Notes: a model not told the origin generated them from the sequence alone. Numbered from the stretch's first letter, positions 9,829 to 23,120 are shown. The stretch: DNA of 64,000 bases from Rhyzopertha dominica (GCA_025024175.1 QCXZ01000003.1:57616023-57680022), one strand, 5' to 3'. Numbers and translations are program-made.

Positions 9829-12800
9829 AAACAGTCGGTGTTACGGGGCGCACACCGACTGCCCGAGAAGACAAAGCCCCCAAGATTGTTTCCGTCAACC
9901 TGCTACGACACAACAACGTGGATAGCCTCACAATGATGACAACCGTGAATGGAAAGAAGACGCAAGTGACCGTGGATACTGGAGCTATGGTTTCCATCAT
10001 AAAGAAGAACATCGCACCGACAGTGAGACCCCTGATGGAGAAGGTTCTTCTGCGAACAGTGACAGGTGAAACGTCGCCGGCGATAGGTGAAGCTGAGGTT
10101 GAAGTGGAACTAGGGCAGCTTCGTATACGTCACAGGGTATTGGTGGCGGACATTGACGACGATTTCATCATGGGGATGGACCTGATAGGGAAGTACGGAC
10201 TTGCATATGATCCAGAAGAGCGGATTCTGAAAATCGGAAACGAGAGCTTCGTGCTAGAAACACCTGGAGGCGAAGCAAGGTGCGTGAGGCTATATGCTAG
10301 TGAAACCGTCCGAATAAGAGGAAGCAGCGAGCAGATCATCAACGCTGCGATGGGGAACGATCTTGGGAGCTGCGTTGGATTAGTAGAACCGACTGAAGAC
10401 TCACACAAACACTTGTTGGTTGCAAGAACGCTTATCAAGACCTCCAAGACGGTGCCGGTGAGGATTGCAAACATCGCTCCTGTGGGAACGACAATAAGAA
10501 AAGGAGATCTTTTGGCAACATGTACTCCCGTAACGAGGATAAACACCTGTGAGGATATGGAAGACACGCAGAAGACGCCAAGAACGCCGGCACAGCTCAA
10601 CATCGATTTGAAACATCTTACCAAGGAGGAAGTACGAAGAGCCCGAGAATTTCTACGATGCTATCAACATGTGTTTGCCGAACCGGACACACCAATGGGG
10701 AGAACAGACATCGTCCAGCACAGGATCAATACCGGAGATGCTCAACCTATTCGACAGGCACCTAGGAGACTACCGTTGGCAAGACAAGAACAGGTTGAGA
10801 AGATGGTGAAAGAAATGACGGAGCAAGGTGTAATCGAGGAGTCCAACAGTCCATGGTCTTCACCAGTGGTTCTTGTCACCAAGAAGGATGGATCGCTCCG
10901 ATTCTGTGTTGACTACCGAAAGCTGAATGACATAACGAAGAAGGACAGTTATCCCCTACCCAGAATCGACGACACATTGACCACTCTTTCCGGATCTACA
11001 TGGTTTTCAACACTGGATTTGAAAAGTGGATACTGGCAGGTTGGGATCCATCCAGAAGACAAAGAGAAGACTGCTTTCACCACCAGTTGCGGTCTCTACC
11101 AGTTCACGGTAATGCCATTTGGCCTCTGCAACGCTCCGGCTACATTTGAGAGACTAATGGAACTGGTATTACGTGGACTCACTTGGAAAACCTGCCTGGT
11201 CTACCTGGACGACGTTATGGTTATGGGCCGTGATTTTGAAGAGCATTTAAAGAACCTACAAGAAGTATTCGACCGGTTTAGAGCAGCCAACCTGAAGCTG
11301 AACCCGAAAAAGTGTGCACTTTTCCAGAAGAAAGTGGAATTCCTTGGCCATACGGTTTCTGCGGATGGGATTCAGACCAGTGATGACAAGATCAAGGCAA
11401 TCCGCGATTGGCCACGTCCTCGGGATAAGCATGAAGTGAGGAGTTTTCTGGGAATTTGTACGTATTACAGAAGATTTGTGGAAGGGTTCGCTAAAATCGC
11501 GGCACCATTACACCAACTTACGGAACCGAAGACGACTTTTGCATGGAGCCACGTTCATGAGGAAGCCTTCAGGAAGTTGAAGTCAGCCTTGTGCAGTAGT
11601 CCAATTTTGGCATACCCCCGAAGACACGGAAAGTTTATTCTGGATACAGATGCCAGCAAGGTTGGGATTGGAGCTGTACTATCTCAGGTACAGGACGGCG
11701 AAGAAAAAGTAATAGAGTATTACAGCAAGGTCCTAACTAAGCCTGAGAGGAACTACTGCGTCACGAGAAAAGAACTTTTGGCTATCGTGAAGTCCGTAGA
11801 CCACTTCCATAAGTACCTGTACGGACGGGAATTCCTCATAAGGACGGACCATGCAGCATTATCCTGGCTACTACGATTGAAGAACCCGGAGGGACAAGTC
11901 GCGAGGTGGATGGAGAGACTGCAGCAGTACGACTTCAAAATCCAGCATCGTCCAGGCAGGCATCATAACAACGCTGATGCCTTGTCGAGAAGACCGTGTG
12001 GAGAATGCAAACACTGCAGGAAGGTGGATGAACGAGAAGGCACGGTGGATATAAGAGCAGTCACTATCACACAAAGCGAGGAGTGGACTGCCGAGAAAGT
12101 CAGAACGGCTCAGCAGGAAGACAGCGACGTGGGTCCCCTCCTGAAATGGAAAGAAGAAAACAGACAACGACCTGGATGGGAAGAGGTGTCTCCAGAAAGT
12201 CCGACCCTAAAAGCGATGTGGGTTCAGTGGGAATCCCTGCGAGTAGAAAATGGCCTGTTGAAGAGAGCGTGGGAGAGCGCCGATGGGAGGAATGTTACCA
12301 TGCAGTTGGTAGTACCCAAGGAGTATGTACCTAAGGTTTTGGAAGAGGTACATGGAGGATCATCGGGCGCCCACCTGGGAGTGAACAAAACCTTGGGCAA
12401 AGTTCGTGAGCGTTTCTACTGGGTACACTGCCGAGAAGATGTGGAAAAGTGGTGCAGGAAATGCTCAACCTGCGCTGCTACCAAAGGACCGACAACACGC
12501 CTGAAGGGAAGGATGAAGCAGTACAATGTTGGAGCACCATTCGAAAGGATTGCGATTGATGTCGCCGGACCATTTCCTACGACCACCAGCAACAACAAGT
12601 ACATCCTCGTTGCTATGGACTACTTCAGCAAGTGGCCAGAAGCCTATGCTATACCCAACCAGGAGGCTTCAACAGTGGCTCAAGTTCTCGTCGATAATTT
12701 GGTATGCAGATTTGGAGTGCCACTGGAACTGCATTCTGACCAAGGAAGAAACTTCGAGTCCAGGGTGTTTCAAGAACTCTGTCACTTGCTGGGTATTACT

Positions 12801-13400
12801 AAAACCAGAACAACACCGCTTCACCCGCAATCAGATGGAATGGTCGAGCGATTTAACCGGACAATGGAACAGTTTCTCTCCAAGGTTGTGGAGCGACACC
12901 AGACGGACTGGGATAAGCATCTTCCTCTGTTTTTGATGGCATATAGAGCGGCCATCCACGAGACTACGGGGCAGACACCGGCGAAAGTAGTTCTAGGAAG
13001 AGAACTAAGGTTGCCTTGCGATTTGGTGTTTGGCTCTGCGGGAACATCCAATGAAGAGGGAGCAACTAGTTACGTCGAAAATCTTCGGGAGTCGCTATTG
13101 ATAACACACCAGCTGGTGAGACAGAGAATGAACATTGCGAGCGATCGCATGAAAGCTCGGTACGATGTCAGAGCCAATCCCAGACAGTTCAACGAAGGAG
13201 ACTTAGTGTGGCTCTACAATCCACAAAGGAAGAAGGGGCTTTCACCTAAGTTATCGCCATCCTGGGAAGGACCCTACCGTATAGTGAAAAGGATTAACGA
13301 TGTAGTTTATAGAATCCAGCGCAGCCCAAGATCGAAGATGAAGGTGGTACACTTGAATCGTTTAAGTGAGTACCACGGAAATGTTGAGGACTGGAACTGA
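9717..13400 (+). CDS. pol: Pol polyprotein (protease, RT, RNase H, integrase)
   Basis: The pol frame opens after a stop at 9714-9716, in -1 phase to gag, and ends with TGA at 13398-13400; it is probably made as a Gag-Pol fusion. Counting from the internal ATG at 9726 (1224 residues): aspartic protease with DTG at 84-86; reverse transcriptase with YLDD at 493-496; RNase H with DTDAS from 640; integrase with an HHCC zinc module around 875-916 and catalytic D945, D1005 and E1041 (35 residues between the last two, the canonical DD35E spacing); a GPY/F module near 1180. All catalytic residues are present. No chromodomain is evident. I do not assign a gypsy sub-lineage. Confidence 0.94.
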   Translation: MRRMSDLLPLRKDRALQERLQGVTSCSVKKKPAAGKLKTVGVTGRTPTAREDKAPKIVSVNLLRHNNVDSLTMMTTVNGKKTQVTVDTGAMVSIIKKNIAPTVRPLMEKVLLRTVTGETSPAIGEAEVEVELGQLRIRHRVLVADIDDDFIMGMDLIGKYGLAYDPEERILKIGNESFVLETPGGEARCVRLYASETVRIRGSSEQIINAAMGNDLGSCVGLVEPTEDSHKHLLVARTLIKTSKTVPVRIANIAPVGTTIRKGDLLATCTPVTRINTCEDMEDTQKTPRTPAQLNIDLKHLTKEEVRRAREFLRCYQHVFAEPDTPMGRTDIVQHRINTGDAQPIRQAPRRLPLARQEQVEKMVKEMTEQGVIEESNSPWSSPVVLVTKKDGSLRFCVDYRKLNDITKKDSYPLPRIDDTLTTLSGSTWFSTLDLKSGYWQVGIHPEDKEKTAFTTSCGLYQFTVMPFGLCNAPATFERLMELVLRGLTWKTCLVYLDDVMVMGRDFEEHLKNLQEVFDRFRAANLKLNPKKCALFQKKVEFLGHTVSADGIQTSDDKIKAIRDWPRPRDKHEVRSFLGICTYYRRFVEGFAKIAAPLHQLTEPKTTFAWSHVHEEAFRKLKSALCSSPILAYPRRHGKFILDTDASKVGIGAVLSQVQDGEEKVIEYYSKVLTKPERNYCVTRKELLAIVKSVDHFHKYLYGREFLIRTDHAALSWLLRLKNPEGQVARWMERLQQYDFKIQHRPGRHHNNADALSRRPCGECKHCRKVDEREGTVDIRAVTITQSEEWTAEKVRTAQQEDSDVGPLLKWKEENRQRPGWEEVSPESPTLKAMWVQWESLRVENGLLKRAWESADGRNVTMQLVVPKEYVPKVLEEVHGGSSGAHLGVNKTLGKVRERFYWVHCREDVEKWCRKCSTCAATKGPTTRLKGRMKQYNVGAPFERIAIDVAGPFPTTTSNNKYILVAMDYFSKWPEAYAIPNQEASTVAQVLVDNLVCRFGVPLELHSDQGRNFESRVFQELCHLLGITKTRTTPLHPQSDGMVERFNRTMEQFLSKVVERHQTDWDKHLPLFLMAYRAAIHETTGQTPAKVVLGRELRLPCDLVFGSAGTSNEEGATSYVENLRESLLITHQLVRQRMNIASDRMKARYDVRANPRQFNEGDLVWLYNPQRKKGLSPKLSPSWEGPYRIVKRINDVVYRIQRSPRSKMKVVHLNRLSEYHGNVEDWN
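9819..9880 (+). promoter_or_regulatory. Candidate -1 frameshift signal between gag and pol
   Basis: The last two gag codons and preceding base form G GAA AAC (9819-9825), directly followed by the gag stop TAA. Six nucleotides after the heptamer, CAGTCGGTGT (9832-9841) pairs perfectly with ACACCGACTG (9852-9861) across a 10-nt loop. The loop contains GGGGC (9845-9849), which can pair with GCCCC at 9876-9880, giving an H-type pseudoknot. The heptamer is not a classical XXXYYYZ, since the P-site re-pairing needs a middle G-U. The same arrangement is present in copy 1. Confidence 0.6.
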
Positions 13401-13420
13401 TCGGGACGATCAGTCTTTAA

Positions 13421-13431
13421 GGAGGGGGTAG
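13421..13431 (+). other. Polypurine tract
   Basis: GGAGGGGGTAG directly abuts the 3' LTR, the normal position of the plus-strand primer of an LTR element. Confidence 0.8.
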
Positions 13432-13867
13432 TGCAACGGAGAGTCAGTGGTATCACGGCCCGCTCAACGCCTGTAGGCAGGCAACCCGACGTGCTAGAGT
13501 GTTCGAGATTAATCGATGCGAAAGGCTCTAGTAAAGTCTAGGAAGGTTCGAAATCGAGAGCCTTCGCGAATGTGCCAGACACGCCAAGTAAGTGGGGAGT
13601 CTGCGGATATATAAGCGGCCAGAGACGGAAGTGAGGGGGAGTTAGACAGTCTATGAACGAGCGCGAGTTTTGAAAGTGACGGAAAGTGAGATTTATGTGT
13701 TATAAAGTGATATAAGTAAACTGTAGTGTTTTTAAAAGTGGTGTATAGTTGAGTAAAGTTTGTTAATTGTTAAAGTAATAGTGAATAGTGCTTGTTAGTG
13801 TTTTGAACTGTTAAATAAAGTGTTTTAAATCAGAAATCCAGAATTTTCGAACCCGAATTCCGTAACA
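13432..13867 (+). repeat. 3' LTR of gypsy copy 2
   Basis: 436 bp, identical by eye to the 5' LTR, ending CCGTAACA and followed by the target duplication CTAT. TATATAAG and AATAAA (13814-13819) are at the same relative positions. Confidence 0.96.
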
Positions 13868-13871
13868 CTAT

Positions 13872-16800
13872 CATTGTTATACATACACAGGTAGGGTCCT
13901 TTTTCGTCTTTCGCAATATGCTAGATATATCTTTCGAAAACTACTTGGTATTTCCACTAGCTAGACTATTCACTGTCTGATTCAGTGAACTGCAATGCAA
14001 ACGGCCATTCCTTCTTACTTAATGCCCAACTCTGAAATCACTTCGTTCACGTTCGTGCAATAACAATACTTCTTAGCAAACTTTTGTCCTTTAATACAGC
14101 ATTAAATCGGAATCGAATGACAGTTGCTATAAAACGACGTCTACGAGGTTTAACTAAAAGCAAGTTGGCTGCTCTTTTATTGTTTTCCAAAGTTAGGACA
14201 TCGCTAAAGCCTGGACAATGATTTCAAAAACGATTTACAGAAAAAGCAACTTCTACGTTACAGTTTTCTCTCTGGTATAAATATTAACTGATTAAAGTTA
14301 TCTAGCCTCATTAGATCGAAATAGGCACTTAGTACCGCTACTTTTAGCATCGCTATGCGATTATTTATGTTAGGGGTAAGTTCTAAAAACTTGTCTGTAT
14401 CAGATCCTGTTCTGAATCGACATGAAATATAAATCAAGCTTGCTTATCTTGAGCTGCTCGGTTGCGACAAGTGCTTGCACTTGCAGTCACTTAGCGATAA
14501 TCCGCAGTTGCGCCTTCCAGTTTTTACAAAAAGGTTCTTAACCTGTTTGATGCTCAAGTGATACTAGAAGCTCTTCGATATTGATGCTTCCGCAAGAGGT
14601 CTTTGTCTGCAGCTTTAGAAATGCAAATTTTACCTGATCAAAATCGGAAGTGTGTTTATGTTGTGACTCATGACAGATATTATTGTTAGTGGAAAAATTT
14701 TATGTCTTTCGGCTACGTTAATATGCTCATTTTCTCTGGTAATGTTAAATCATTTGTTATCGATTGAATCTAAATCTGCATTTATCTAGCCAGATCATTT
14801 GTGTTTTACTAAATCACATTGTATATCATTTTAAGGCCGAAATTCTAGCTTTCCCAGGAAAATGATTCTATTCCGAACTAGAATAAGACTTTTTTTGCTC
14901 CGGATATGTTTTTGATTATCGAGAATTAACCTAACATCCTAATAGTTACATTATTTTTATGACATTTGCATTATTTTCTGAGAAAATTATCATATATTTT
15001 TCATTCATCGGCTTACCTTGTAGTATACCTTAACTGTCGATTTCAGTTTGTCAAAACAAAAATAATTGAATCGGCTACAANATATCATGTTGAGCATCGG
15101 TACGTACTACGCATATTTGCTGCAAGTGGATGTTATGAAAATGCGGTAAAAGTTCAATACCAGTTGATTTTTAAATTANTTCCCACAAANTACACTTTGG
15201 TAACTTTCTGGTTCAGTACAACGAATAATTTGATACATGTACACTAAATGTATCTCTTAAAATAATTACGGTATAGGAAGAAAACTTTCAAGCTGAATAC
15301 CGAGTCTCTGTAGTTACAGTTTCCAAGTAAAGTGAAAAACTATAAATCCATGTCAATTGCATGTTTCGAGGCAATTACCTAACATAGTTAAGTAAACACT
15401 TGAATGATAATGTAAGAAAATTGAAAATACGAGGTGAAACAACTTGATCAGGAAGTGACACATGTTGTGAAGTGACTTGGCAATATATTATAGATGACAA
15501 ATAACAAGTCATCGTGCATGAAATGATATCTATCTGTATGACAATTGAATAAAGCGATTGACAAAAATGAAATAAAATGGTAAACCAGAAAAAATGCAAA
15601 AGAAAATCCAACATAAACACCAAATTAAATTTATAATGACGTTAAATTTCTAATAAAAGGTATCAAAAAGTTCTGCTGGCTCTACAGACAAATTAGAGAG
15701 CTATTATTCGTTAACTTTCTGATCTGTACAACTGCTAAAACATTCAATCTTGTTCCTTTAGATGATTTAGATTTAGATTAAATGGTTATCAAAAGAGGAA
15801 GGAGTATGTGTTAGACCAGCAGATGAAATGTAACGAACATTCTGTGAGGCTTTCAGGTAAGTATCAGTGCAAGTGAAGCGAATGGAACAATGTAAAGATA
15901 AAAATAACATTCTTTTCTGGAACCATAAAAAATCATATCTATACCATAACAAGTACTTTGAAAATTGATTGTTCAACATTTGTTTTTCTAGTTTATTCGT
16001 CAAATTTTTACTAAAACGGGACATAAACGGACATAAAGTTCTTTACTAAATTGATAGAACTTTAGCTAAACAACAATTTCAGTGAAAAGAGTTCAAACAG
16101 TGTTGGTAGTAAACAGACAATTCAAATAGTAAACTTTAAAGTAACAATACGAATTAATCCTTAGAAATGCTGGGAAATAATATTAGTTTCATCAAAACTA
16201 ATATAGAGTTTGGTGGAGACTGAGCATTTTTAATTATGTTCGCAGATTCAATTGAATTCTTTACCGCAAATTTGTTGTCAAAAGGAAAAATCCGTGGTAA
16301 GGACCCGTCTATCTAGAAGAGTATTAATAAATGAAACTACTATGCGTCTAAGTATACCTTGCTGTATAATTTGAGTAATACATATAACCTAGAAATCATG
16401 GAGTTATTTGGCCTAAACCTGAAAGTCGAGATATTAAAAAATCGTAAAGTTTCAATGCAATCTTCCATTACAGATTTTAGTTGTGTCAAACAAAACTTTC
16501 TAATACTACAAACATAGTCTACACAACTTCCCTTGCCAGATTTGGAACAATGAGATTATGATTTTTAATAATATTTGAGCTATATAAGTGCCCCTCCTCC
16601 CTCGTATAACGTTTAGTAAAGTGTGTGCAATTGATATGGATTTCTAGTTTTTCATTTAATTACTAAATACACCTGCCCTTTAAAAAATGGATCAACTTTC
16701 ATGTTTAGTTTACAAATACAAAAATATTTGTCGCGACATTCTTTATCAAATATGAACAGCAGAAAAATTATAAGGTATAGTTACCTTTCCTAATGCAGTT

Positions 16801-19800
16801 GGCGTTTAATGATACCGATAGTGTATACCGATTAGAAGAAAACTTCATATTTGAAGTGCTTCCCAATTATCTATCACACATTTATTCTGTCAACTATGTT
16901 TTTTATCCTAAAATAAACACAGAGCTATTCTTATTCTTTTTCTTCTCAGGAATATACGATCATATGTTTTTTATTGCAGAAGTCTGTCCGAGTTTTTATA
17001 TTAGCAAACTAATTATTATTTGTCCTCTCCACAATCGTGATTCATGATTACTTAAATACGAATTTTTCCTAGCAAAAATCTCTGGCAACGCCGTTTTTGT
17101 CTGCAAACGCGAATGTATGTGCAGCCACTCGGATTATTAAATTTGTAAGGTTGGCTGTGTTTCGCGTAGGTAGAGATCCAAGATTGTGTTTTATGCTTAA
17201 AGTTGGTGTACTTAGGAGGGCATAATTCTGCCGAATCTGGACCTAATCCTAATGCCGCCCGGGATAAATGTCCTGCGAGGTTAGCCTCGACTTAATGATT
17301 CACGTACTTCTTGTTAGCAGTCGTAAGTGATTTGCAGTTTCCCGGATGGTGATTAAAATTAATGCTCAAAGAACGCGTACGGGATACATAAAACGTCCAT
17401 TAAAGCGGTTATGTGGTCGCTTTAGGGATGTTTTCAGAGGTGCCATACAATGGGCTTTCTCACCTGTACTTCTTCTTTTGTTTATATAAAACAATTCATA
17501 CATCCTGGTCGTAAAGCAGGGATCAGGTTTTACTAAGACATTTTTCAATTATAAAGAATGACATGATCATATTGGTGTGCTATAGCTAAGTACATAAATA
17601 AACAAATAGGCACCGAAAACAGACAGCTACAAGCAACAAAAAGTCATAATAGTAATAAATCCAACCTATACTCGATAAGGAACATGACATACGAAGAAAA
17701 AAATGCAGGCGGGAGTTAATAGCACCAAAACATAGCACATACTTGGTGAGAACAGCTACGAAATCATTAAATAATGAAGAACTAATCCTATTCGGAATAG
17801 GCGACGCAACTTGACCGCTTGAAATTCATTTGTATTTGCGTTGACGTTCTTTGGAATCTGCCTCGTTAACAAGTGCAGTTGACGGATAACGTAGTAAAAT
17901 TTTCGCACATATAGATGCGTCTCAGGCGGAATGATCGGTCGCCTACGACAAACTTTGTATGGACTGGGGCTATTCTCATTGCGACACACCGTTGGTGTGG
18001 AATAAAGTACAAAATATGAAATTTCGTTCATTGAAAAACTATAAATAATGCTGAATACGAATAAAAATAAATGATTAGCATGGCCATTAAAATACACATA
18101 TCCCAAGATCGAAGACAATAATAATTGCCTATACTATATACGAGAATAGGGTGTCGCCTACCCTACTTCAAAGGTCAGGAGCCGCCACTGCAAATTAAAA
18201 CGGTAATTTCTTGTCACCTATAGAAAACATGTGCATTACAGGTGAGTTACGGGAAAGTTACTGGACAAAAAAAATTAACAGGCTTCTTTCGGTTTAGATG
18301 TTAAAAGTTTATACGGGGCAATCAAGTGAACTTTGAGGTTTAAATAAGTTTTTTCACATTATGCTTATTTAGTGATATAATGTTGTTGCTAATGAAAACT
18401 TGACAAATACTGCAAAATGCGAGTTCTTCTAATTCCATTCAGATTCAACCAGCAATGAACTTTTCTAAAAGATCTACTTTAACCATAATGTTGTTTGTTG
18501 GCTGATTGATGAATTGAATTTAATAATTGGTATATTTTCTCCATTTTTCATTTTATCGTTCGTCGGTATAAATCGACGAACAAATTTCCTTACTCTAATT
18601 AAAATCTGTGTTACCTAAAAATAAAGTTAAAATTTTCCTCTATAGGTAAATGTGTCAGATGAAGCCCTTTCGCATTTACGACATTAAAACTTCAAGGAAC
18701 AACGTTAAAGTTATTGTACTATTTCTGGAGTGAAACGTTTCAAATTAATTTAACTTTTCAAACATTTGAATGAACGTAGTATAAAGTTTGCTCCGCTGTT
18801 TTGCATCGTGCATTAATAAATTATTAAAGTAACGAAGTGGAGAAATGCGCTGTGAGAGAAATGTAATTTCAATGGGCCTTCTTCAGATAACGCCAACTTT
18901 CTGCAAATTAGAAAGTAATATTGAAGGTAGTAAGGTCAGAGGTTGCATGTAATTATTTACAAATGATGTTATTAAAGCTTCAAAGAATTAATTTTTGATG
19001 CATTATCGAATTAAACAGCAAACTTTATAATCGTTGTTTGGGATATATTTTGTTAAAGATACAACAAATTTGAGCCTCATTAGTACCTATTTATAAATTT
19101 ACTAATTTGTCATTTGTTTACTTTCGCCCAAATCGCTACTGTATAGTTGTATTGCCTTGCATTTTCCCTAATTCTTATCTCACGAATAATGTAGCATTCT
19201 TATCATGTTTACTCTCAAATATTTAGTCAATAAACCCATTAAATTGATTGGCTTTGTAACACTACAAAGTTAATAGACTTTTGAGCTGCTTCTGATGAAT
19301 TGTGACGTTTATTTATGATGATTGTCTGGACTGAAATCTATACGGACCAGTACTATAGCCCAACGGATTGTTTAGGGAATGCATGTTATGGATAATAAGA
19401 ACGAAACAACTAAATATTATTTACACACATCGAGGAAGATAACAGTCATATTTAAAATAATTGATCTATTGAAACGTACATCAAGGAGACATTATTGCTT
19501 TTGAAGAATTCGGATATTTTTTTTATTAACAGCTGTTATCAGAATATTCTGGTTGTACAGGTTTTTTGCAGATATAGTTAATTAAGTGTTGACGAATATT
19601 CTGACCAAAACTAATTTGAATCTAGGTATGTCTATCACGAAGACCACGACTAAATGCTGTTATTAAACACTGCCTGAATGGTTCCACTACTGTATAGAGG
19701 GCACCATAATATTGAATCCACGTCACACGGAAGGCTTCTTATAAAAATTGCCCGTCAAAAAGGCAGTAAAAAATCCTAAAGCCTCTACCCAGACATATAT

Positions 19801-22800
19801 TAACCAGATGTTATGTTATCAGTCTGGGTAGCAAGCACTTTCATTTTCAGGCAGAGCATTAACAAGTTTCACATTCATAGATTAAGCATGTAAAAACTAT
19901 ATTTAATAAAAAGACATGTCAGCGCAAGTGAAAAAAACAAATTCGAATATCATAAAGCAAATGTACGTAAAAGGATTAGGAGGTAAGCAGATAATCATTC
20001 AAACGTTAAGTCATCTTTTATCACGTTGCAGGTTGTGGAAATGTTTCCCAACTATAGCAAGGTGTATAATGTCGGTTTATTTTCAATAATTATGTAGTAA
20101 AAAATTAGAACGGGGACAGAACCTCAGTTTTTTAAAATACAGGAATAAATAAATATAGTGGTTTTTGCATCTCTCCCAGCCCTAACATTCAAGAAATGAC
20201 AAAAAATGCTTGGAAAGTCGCGATTACGTGTATCATCAATATTATAAAATATTACCTGTATGAAAATGCATAATTTTATTCGGTGCTTTCTAGCAGCAAT
20301 ATCAGCGGAGATAATATTCTGACTACCACTTGAACTCTGTGCTATAAGAATGAAATTTAAATTGACATGTTATTTTTATTTATCGACCATTTACATTACG
20401 CGCAAGTAGTGCTTGCCTTCAGTCCTGTTTATATCATTACATAAAACTTAACCGATTACTGTCGTCAAAAGGATTATAGCAAGTAAACTTCTAACGTAGT
20501 TGTAAAAGCGAGTTTTATAGCGAATAAAACGTGCAGTCTTGGTGACTTGGCACGGTCAATACCGTGAAATGCATAGCGCAGTAATAAAAAATGGTGGAGG
20601 TGCCGGGTCGTATATAAATTTCAGCAATCGTTTGACAGTTTATTGTGTTTCGATATAGAAATGCAAAGCATAACAATTAGCTATATCGCAGTGCTAATGG
20701 AACGAGTAGACGAATAAATGATAAATCCGACAGTCCATATAAAAGCTCTTTGCAGACGCCCCATGCTGAGCTCTATCGAACGAAGATTTATCTCATAAAA
20801 ATTGCGAGCGCAATTCAAAGAATAGTTGCAGGTGACATCTTTCGAATGCGTTTCTGCACAATTTTTAAATTTCCGAAGTCATTTCCCGTGGACAAACTGT
20901 TTCCATATCGAAGTCGTGCCTTTCCACATATGTGCGATTCAATTTCCTGTACCTTCTTTGATTGGGCATTCTGAATTTTGCAAGTTTTTATCGGTCCGTT
21001 TTCTCGTGTCGTTCGGTTACGTTGTGTTTTCCTATATAGCTGCGCTGGCTTATGTGTCGTATTTTTCAATACGATTTGTTGCGATAAAATCGAATAGATT
21101 CAATCAGTTNGCTTGGGAAGATGCCAGTGGAATTAGTCGAATTGGCTGTTTTCCATATGTTACCAAGGGCCATGATGATAGCGGCAGTGAACGTAAGACT
21201 AAAATTTAAGTTGTTAAATTATGTTCTGAAGCATTTCATACAATACAAATATAAAGGCACAAATAATTTTGTGCCGTATGTAGTCACGGCAAGTTCTGTC
21301 CTTGATTTTCAAACATGTGTTAAACAATTTTTAATTGACTTTGAGCAATTATTTTTACTAAATGTCAAACGATAGTCCTGTTATTGTTACGCGTTCGGAA
21401 GGGGTGCGCATTGACGATGGAATGGGGCGAAAAAAAAGAACGAATTGTAGTGATTATCTTATTTAAGTGTCATAAAAGCTCGACGGGTATTTTGAGGTTG
21501 TTGTGGCTGCTTAAAATCTGCAAAATATATAAACCTGTTTATAACATGCCAAGAATTAGTTGATTACGTCAGCTGCTGTAAAAACAGTTTCTTGTAGAAT
21601 CTTCAGAAATTGGTTTCGAAAACAAGAAAACGTGGCAAGAAAAATGAAGATCGCTTCTTTATTTCACTATTGGTCAGAGGAATAACAAAGCCCCTTCTTC
21701 AAGAAAAAAAATTTACAGTCGAGGAGTTTAATTCACAAAGCTTTTACTCACAAATATAGAGAAACTAGCAAAAAAAATTCCGAGTTGAAAAGGTGACACC
21801 ATCCGTCTTTAGGATAGTTTACTTTGGTTGGTATGAATGCCAATGGCAAACATTCTGACTAAATTGTTATTTATACTAAATAAAATAATGTACGAAAGCT
21901 CAGTTTGCTTTTTTCATACAGAACAAAAAACTTCATGTTAGGAACAGAACTTATGGCTCGACTAAGTAAAGTTATTTAATGATAGCTGTTTGAAATATGA
22001 AGTCAGTTGTAATAATTAGTTAGTAGTAGTTATGAAATGTATTTTAGTATTTTTCCTTTATTCAATAAAAGTATTTTTTAAACTGTCCACACTTATATTT
22101 CCCAGAAGAAAAAATTATCAGATACAATACTTCTAGTAAAATCAGTGACTTTATGGTTCTTTTCCCACCTAAGGCTTTATTGCAGCATAAAGTGATTTAT
22201 GGCAGTGGTCCCCCTTGCCTGTATTGTTTACTTGAAAAATGCTTAATCATGCACCTCCGCCATTTTCGTATCGATTGCGGTCTTTTTTAATATGCTTTCT
22301 ACAAGTAATCTTAGTCCAATAATAACATATATTTCTGTTTTCCTTTTGTAAAGCAGGCAAAAGTGATTTATTTCAAGAAATTCTTTGCATTCAATATTTT
22401 AACACAATGCTCTGCATTGTTACTAGAAGAAGCTGTATACGCTGGATGAAATATGTGGCTAAAAAACTGTAGATTAATAGAACTTTTAAAAAGATAGTTA
22501 ATTCAACCAGATTAGGTGTAGTAAATAATTTGTTAACCTATCCCGAGATATATACAAGCAGTTTAACATATATAATTTCCTAATACAATAATAATATTAT
22601 TTATATTAATAATTTTATTGCGATTATTAATTGTCAAAGTAACACAGTGTTTATACATTTTTTTTCAAACGTTATTAACGTGGCAATTTTCTGCAGCTAG
22701 CATAGGAGCCAAAGTGTCAAATTATATCTTAGCAACAATGACACTCACTTTTGCTGCATATACGCAGCAAAAATCATTTGCAGCCACGGCGGCAAATATT

Positions 22801-23120
22801 AAGGAAACTGGACTTCGTCGGTAGCAAATTATTTACAACTTCTGAAGCGGCCNCAGCCACTTCAGGGGGCGTGCATTCGATGTCTGACATGGCGAAAACT
22901 GCAAAATGATTAGTTCCAATGGGAAATATTTTTAGAATATTCGGTAAAACTTACAAAATGCAGCCAGGTTTTGTGACACATCAAATTATTTTTCTGGTTG
23001 TTTACATTTCGTCACTAGAGAAACCTTTCCCAGAGCAAACTAAAATAATCACTGAAACACGATACGCAAATTTAAAATTACTCAAATTTTTAATTAGTGC
23101 TAGATTCTTTGTCGACGTTT
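13872..23120. other. Long AT-rich region without a recognisable gene
   Basis: Open frames here are short and without known motifs. GC-richer islands occur near 14390-14520, 17040-17540 and 20400-21130. They are not coding in any frame that I can recognise and could be regulatory DNA. The island at 20.6 kb has TATATAAA (20612-20619) with ACAGTT about 30 nt downstream, a weak promoter-like arrangement. Isolated N calls occur at 15081, 15179, 15190, 21110 and 22853. Given the gene downstream, this may be intergenic or part of a very long 5' intron. Confidence 0.5.

Larger units (their letters stand above)
8099..13867 (+). mobile_element. Complete Ty3/gypsy LTR retrotransposon, copy 2
   Basis: A 5769-bp element with two 436-bp LTRs that look identical, a 4-bp target duplication CTAT (8095-8098 and 13868-13871), a primer binding site just after the 5' LTR, a gag frame, an overlapping pol frame in the -1 phase, and a purine tract before the 3' LTR. 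The pol order protease-RT-RNase H-integrase defines the Ty3/gypsy group. There is no env-like third frame, since pol ends at 13400 and the PPT follows at once. Identical LTRs and intact frames mean a recent, possibly still active, insertion. Confidence 0.97.

Noticed and set aside
13400..13431. env-like third frame in gypsy copy 2
   Set aside because: Only 31 nt separate the pol stop from the LTR, so no envelope gene is present.
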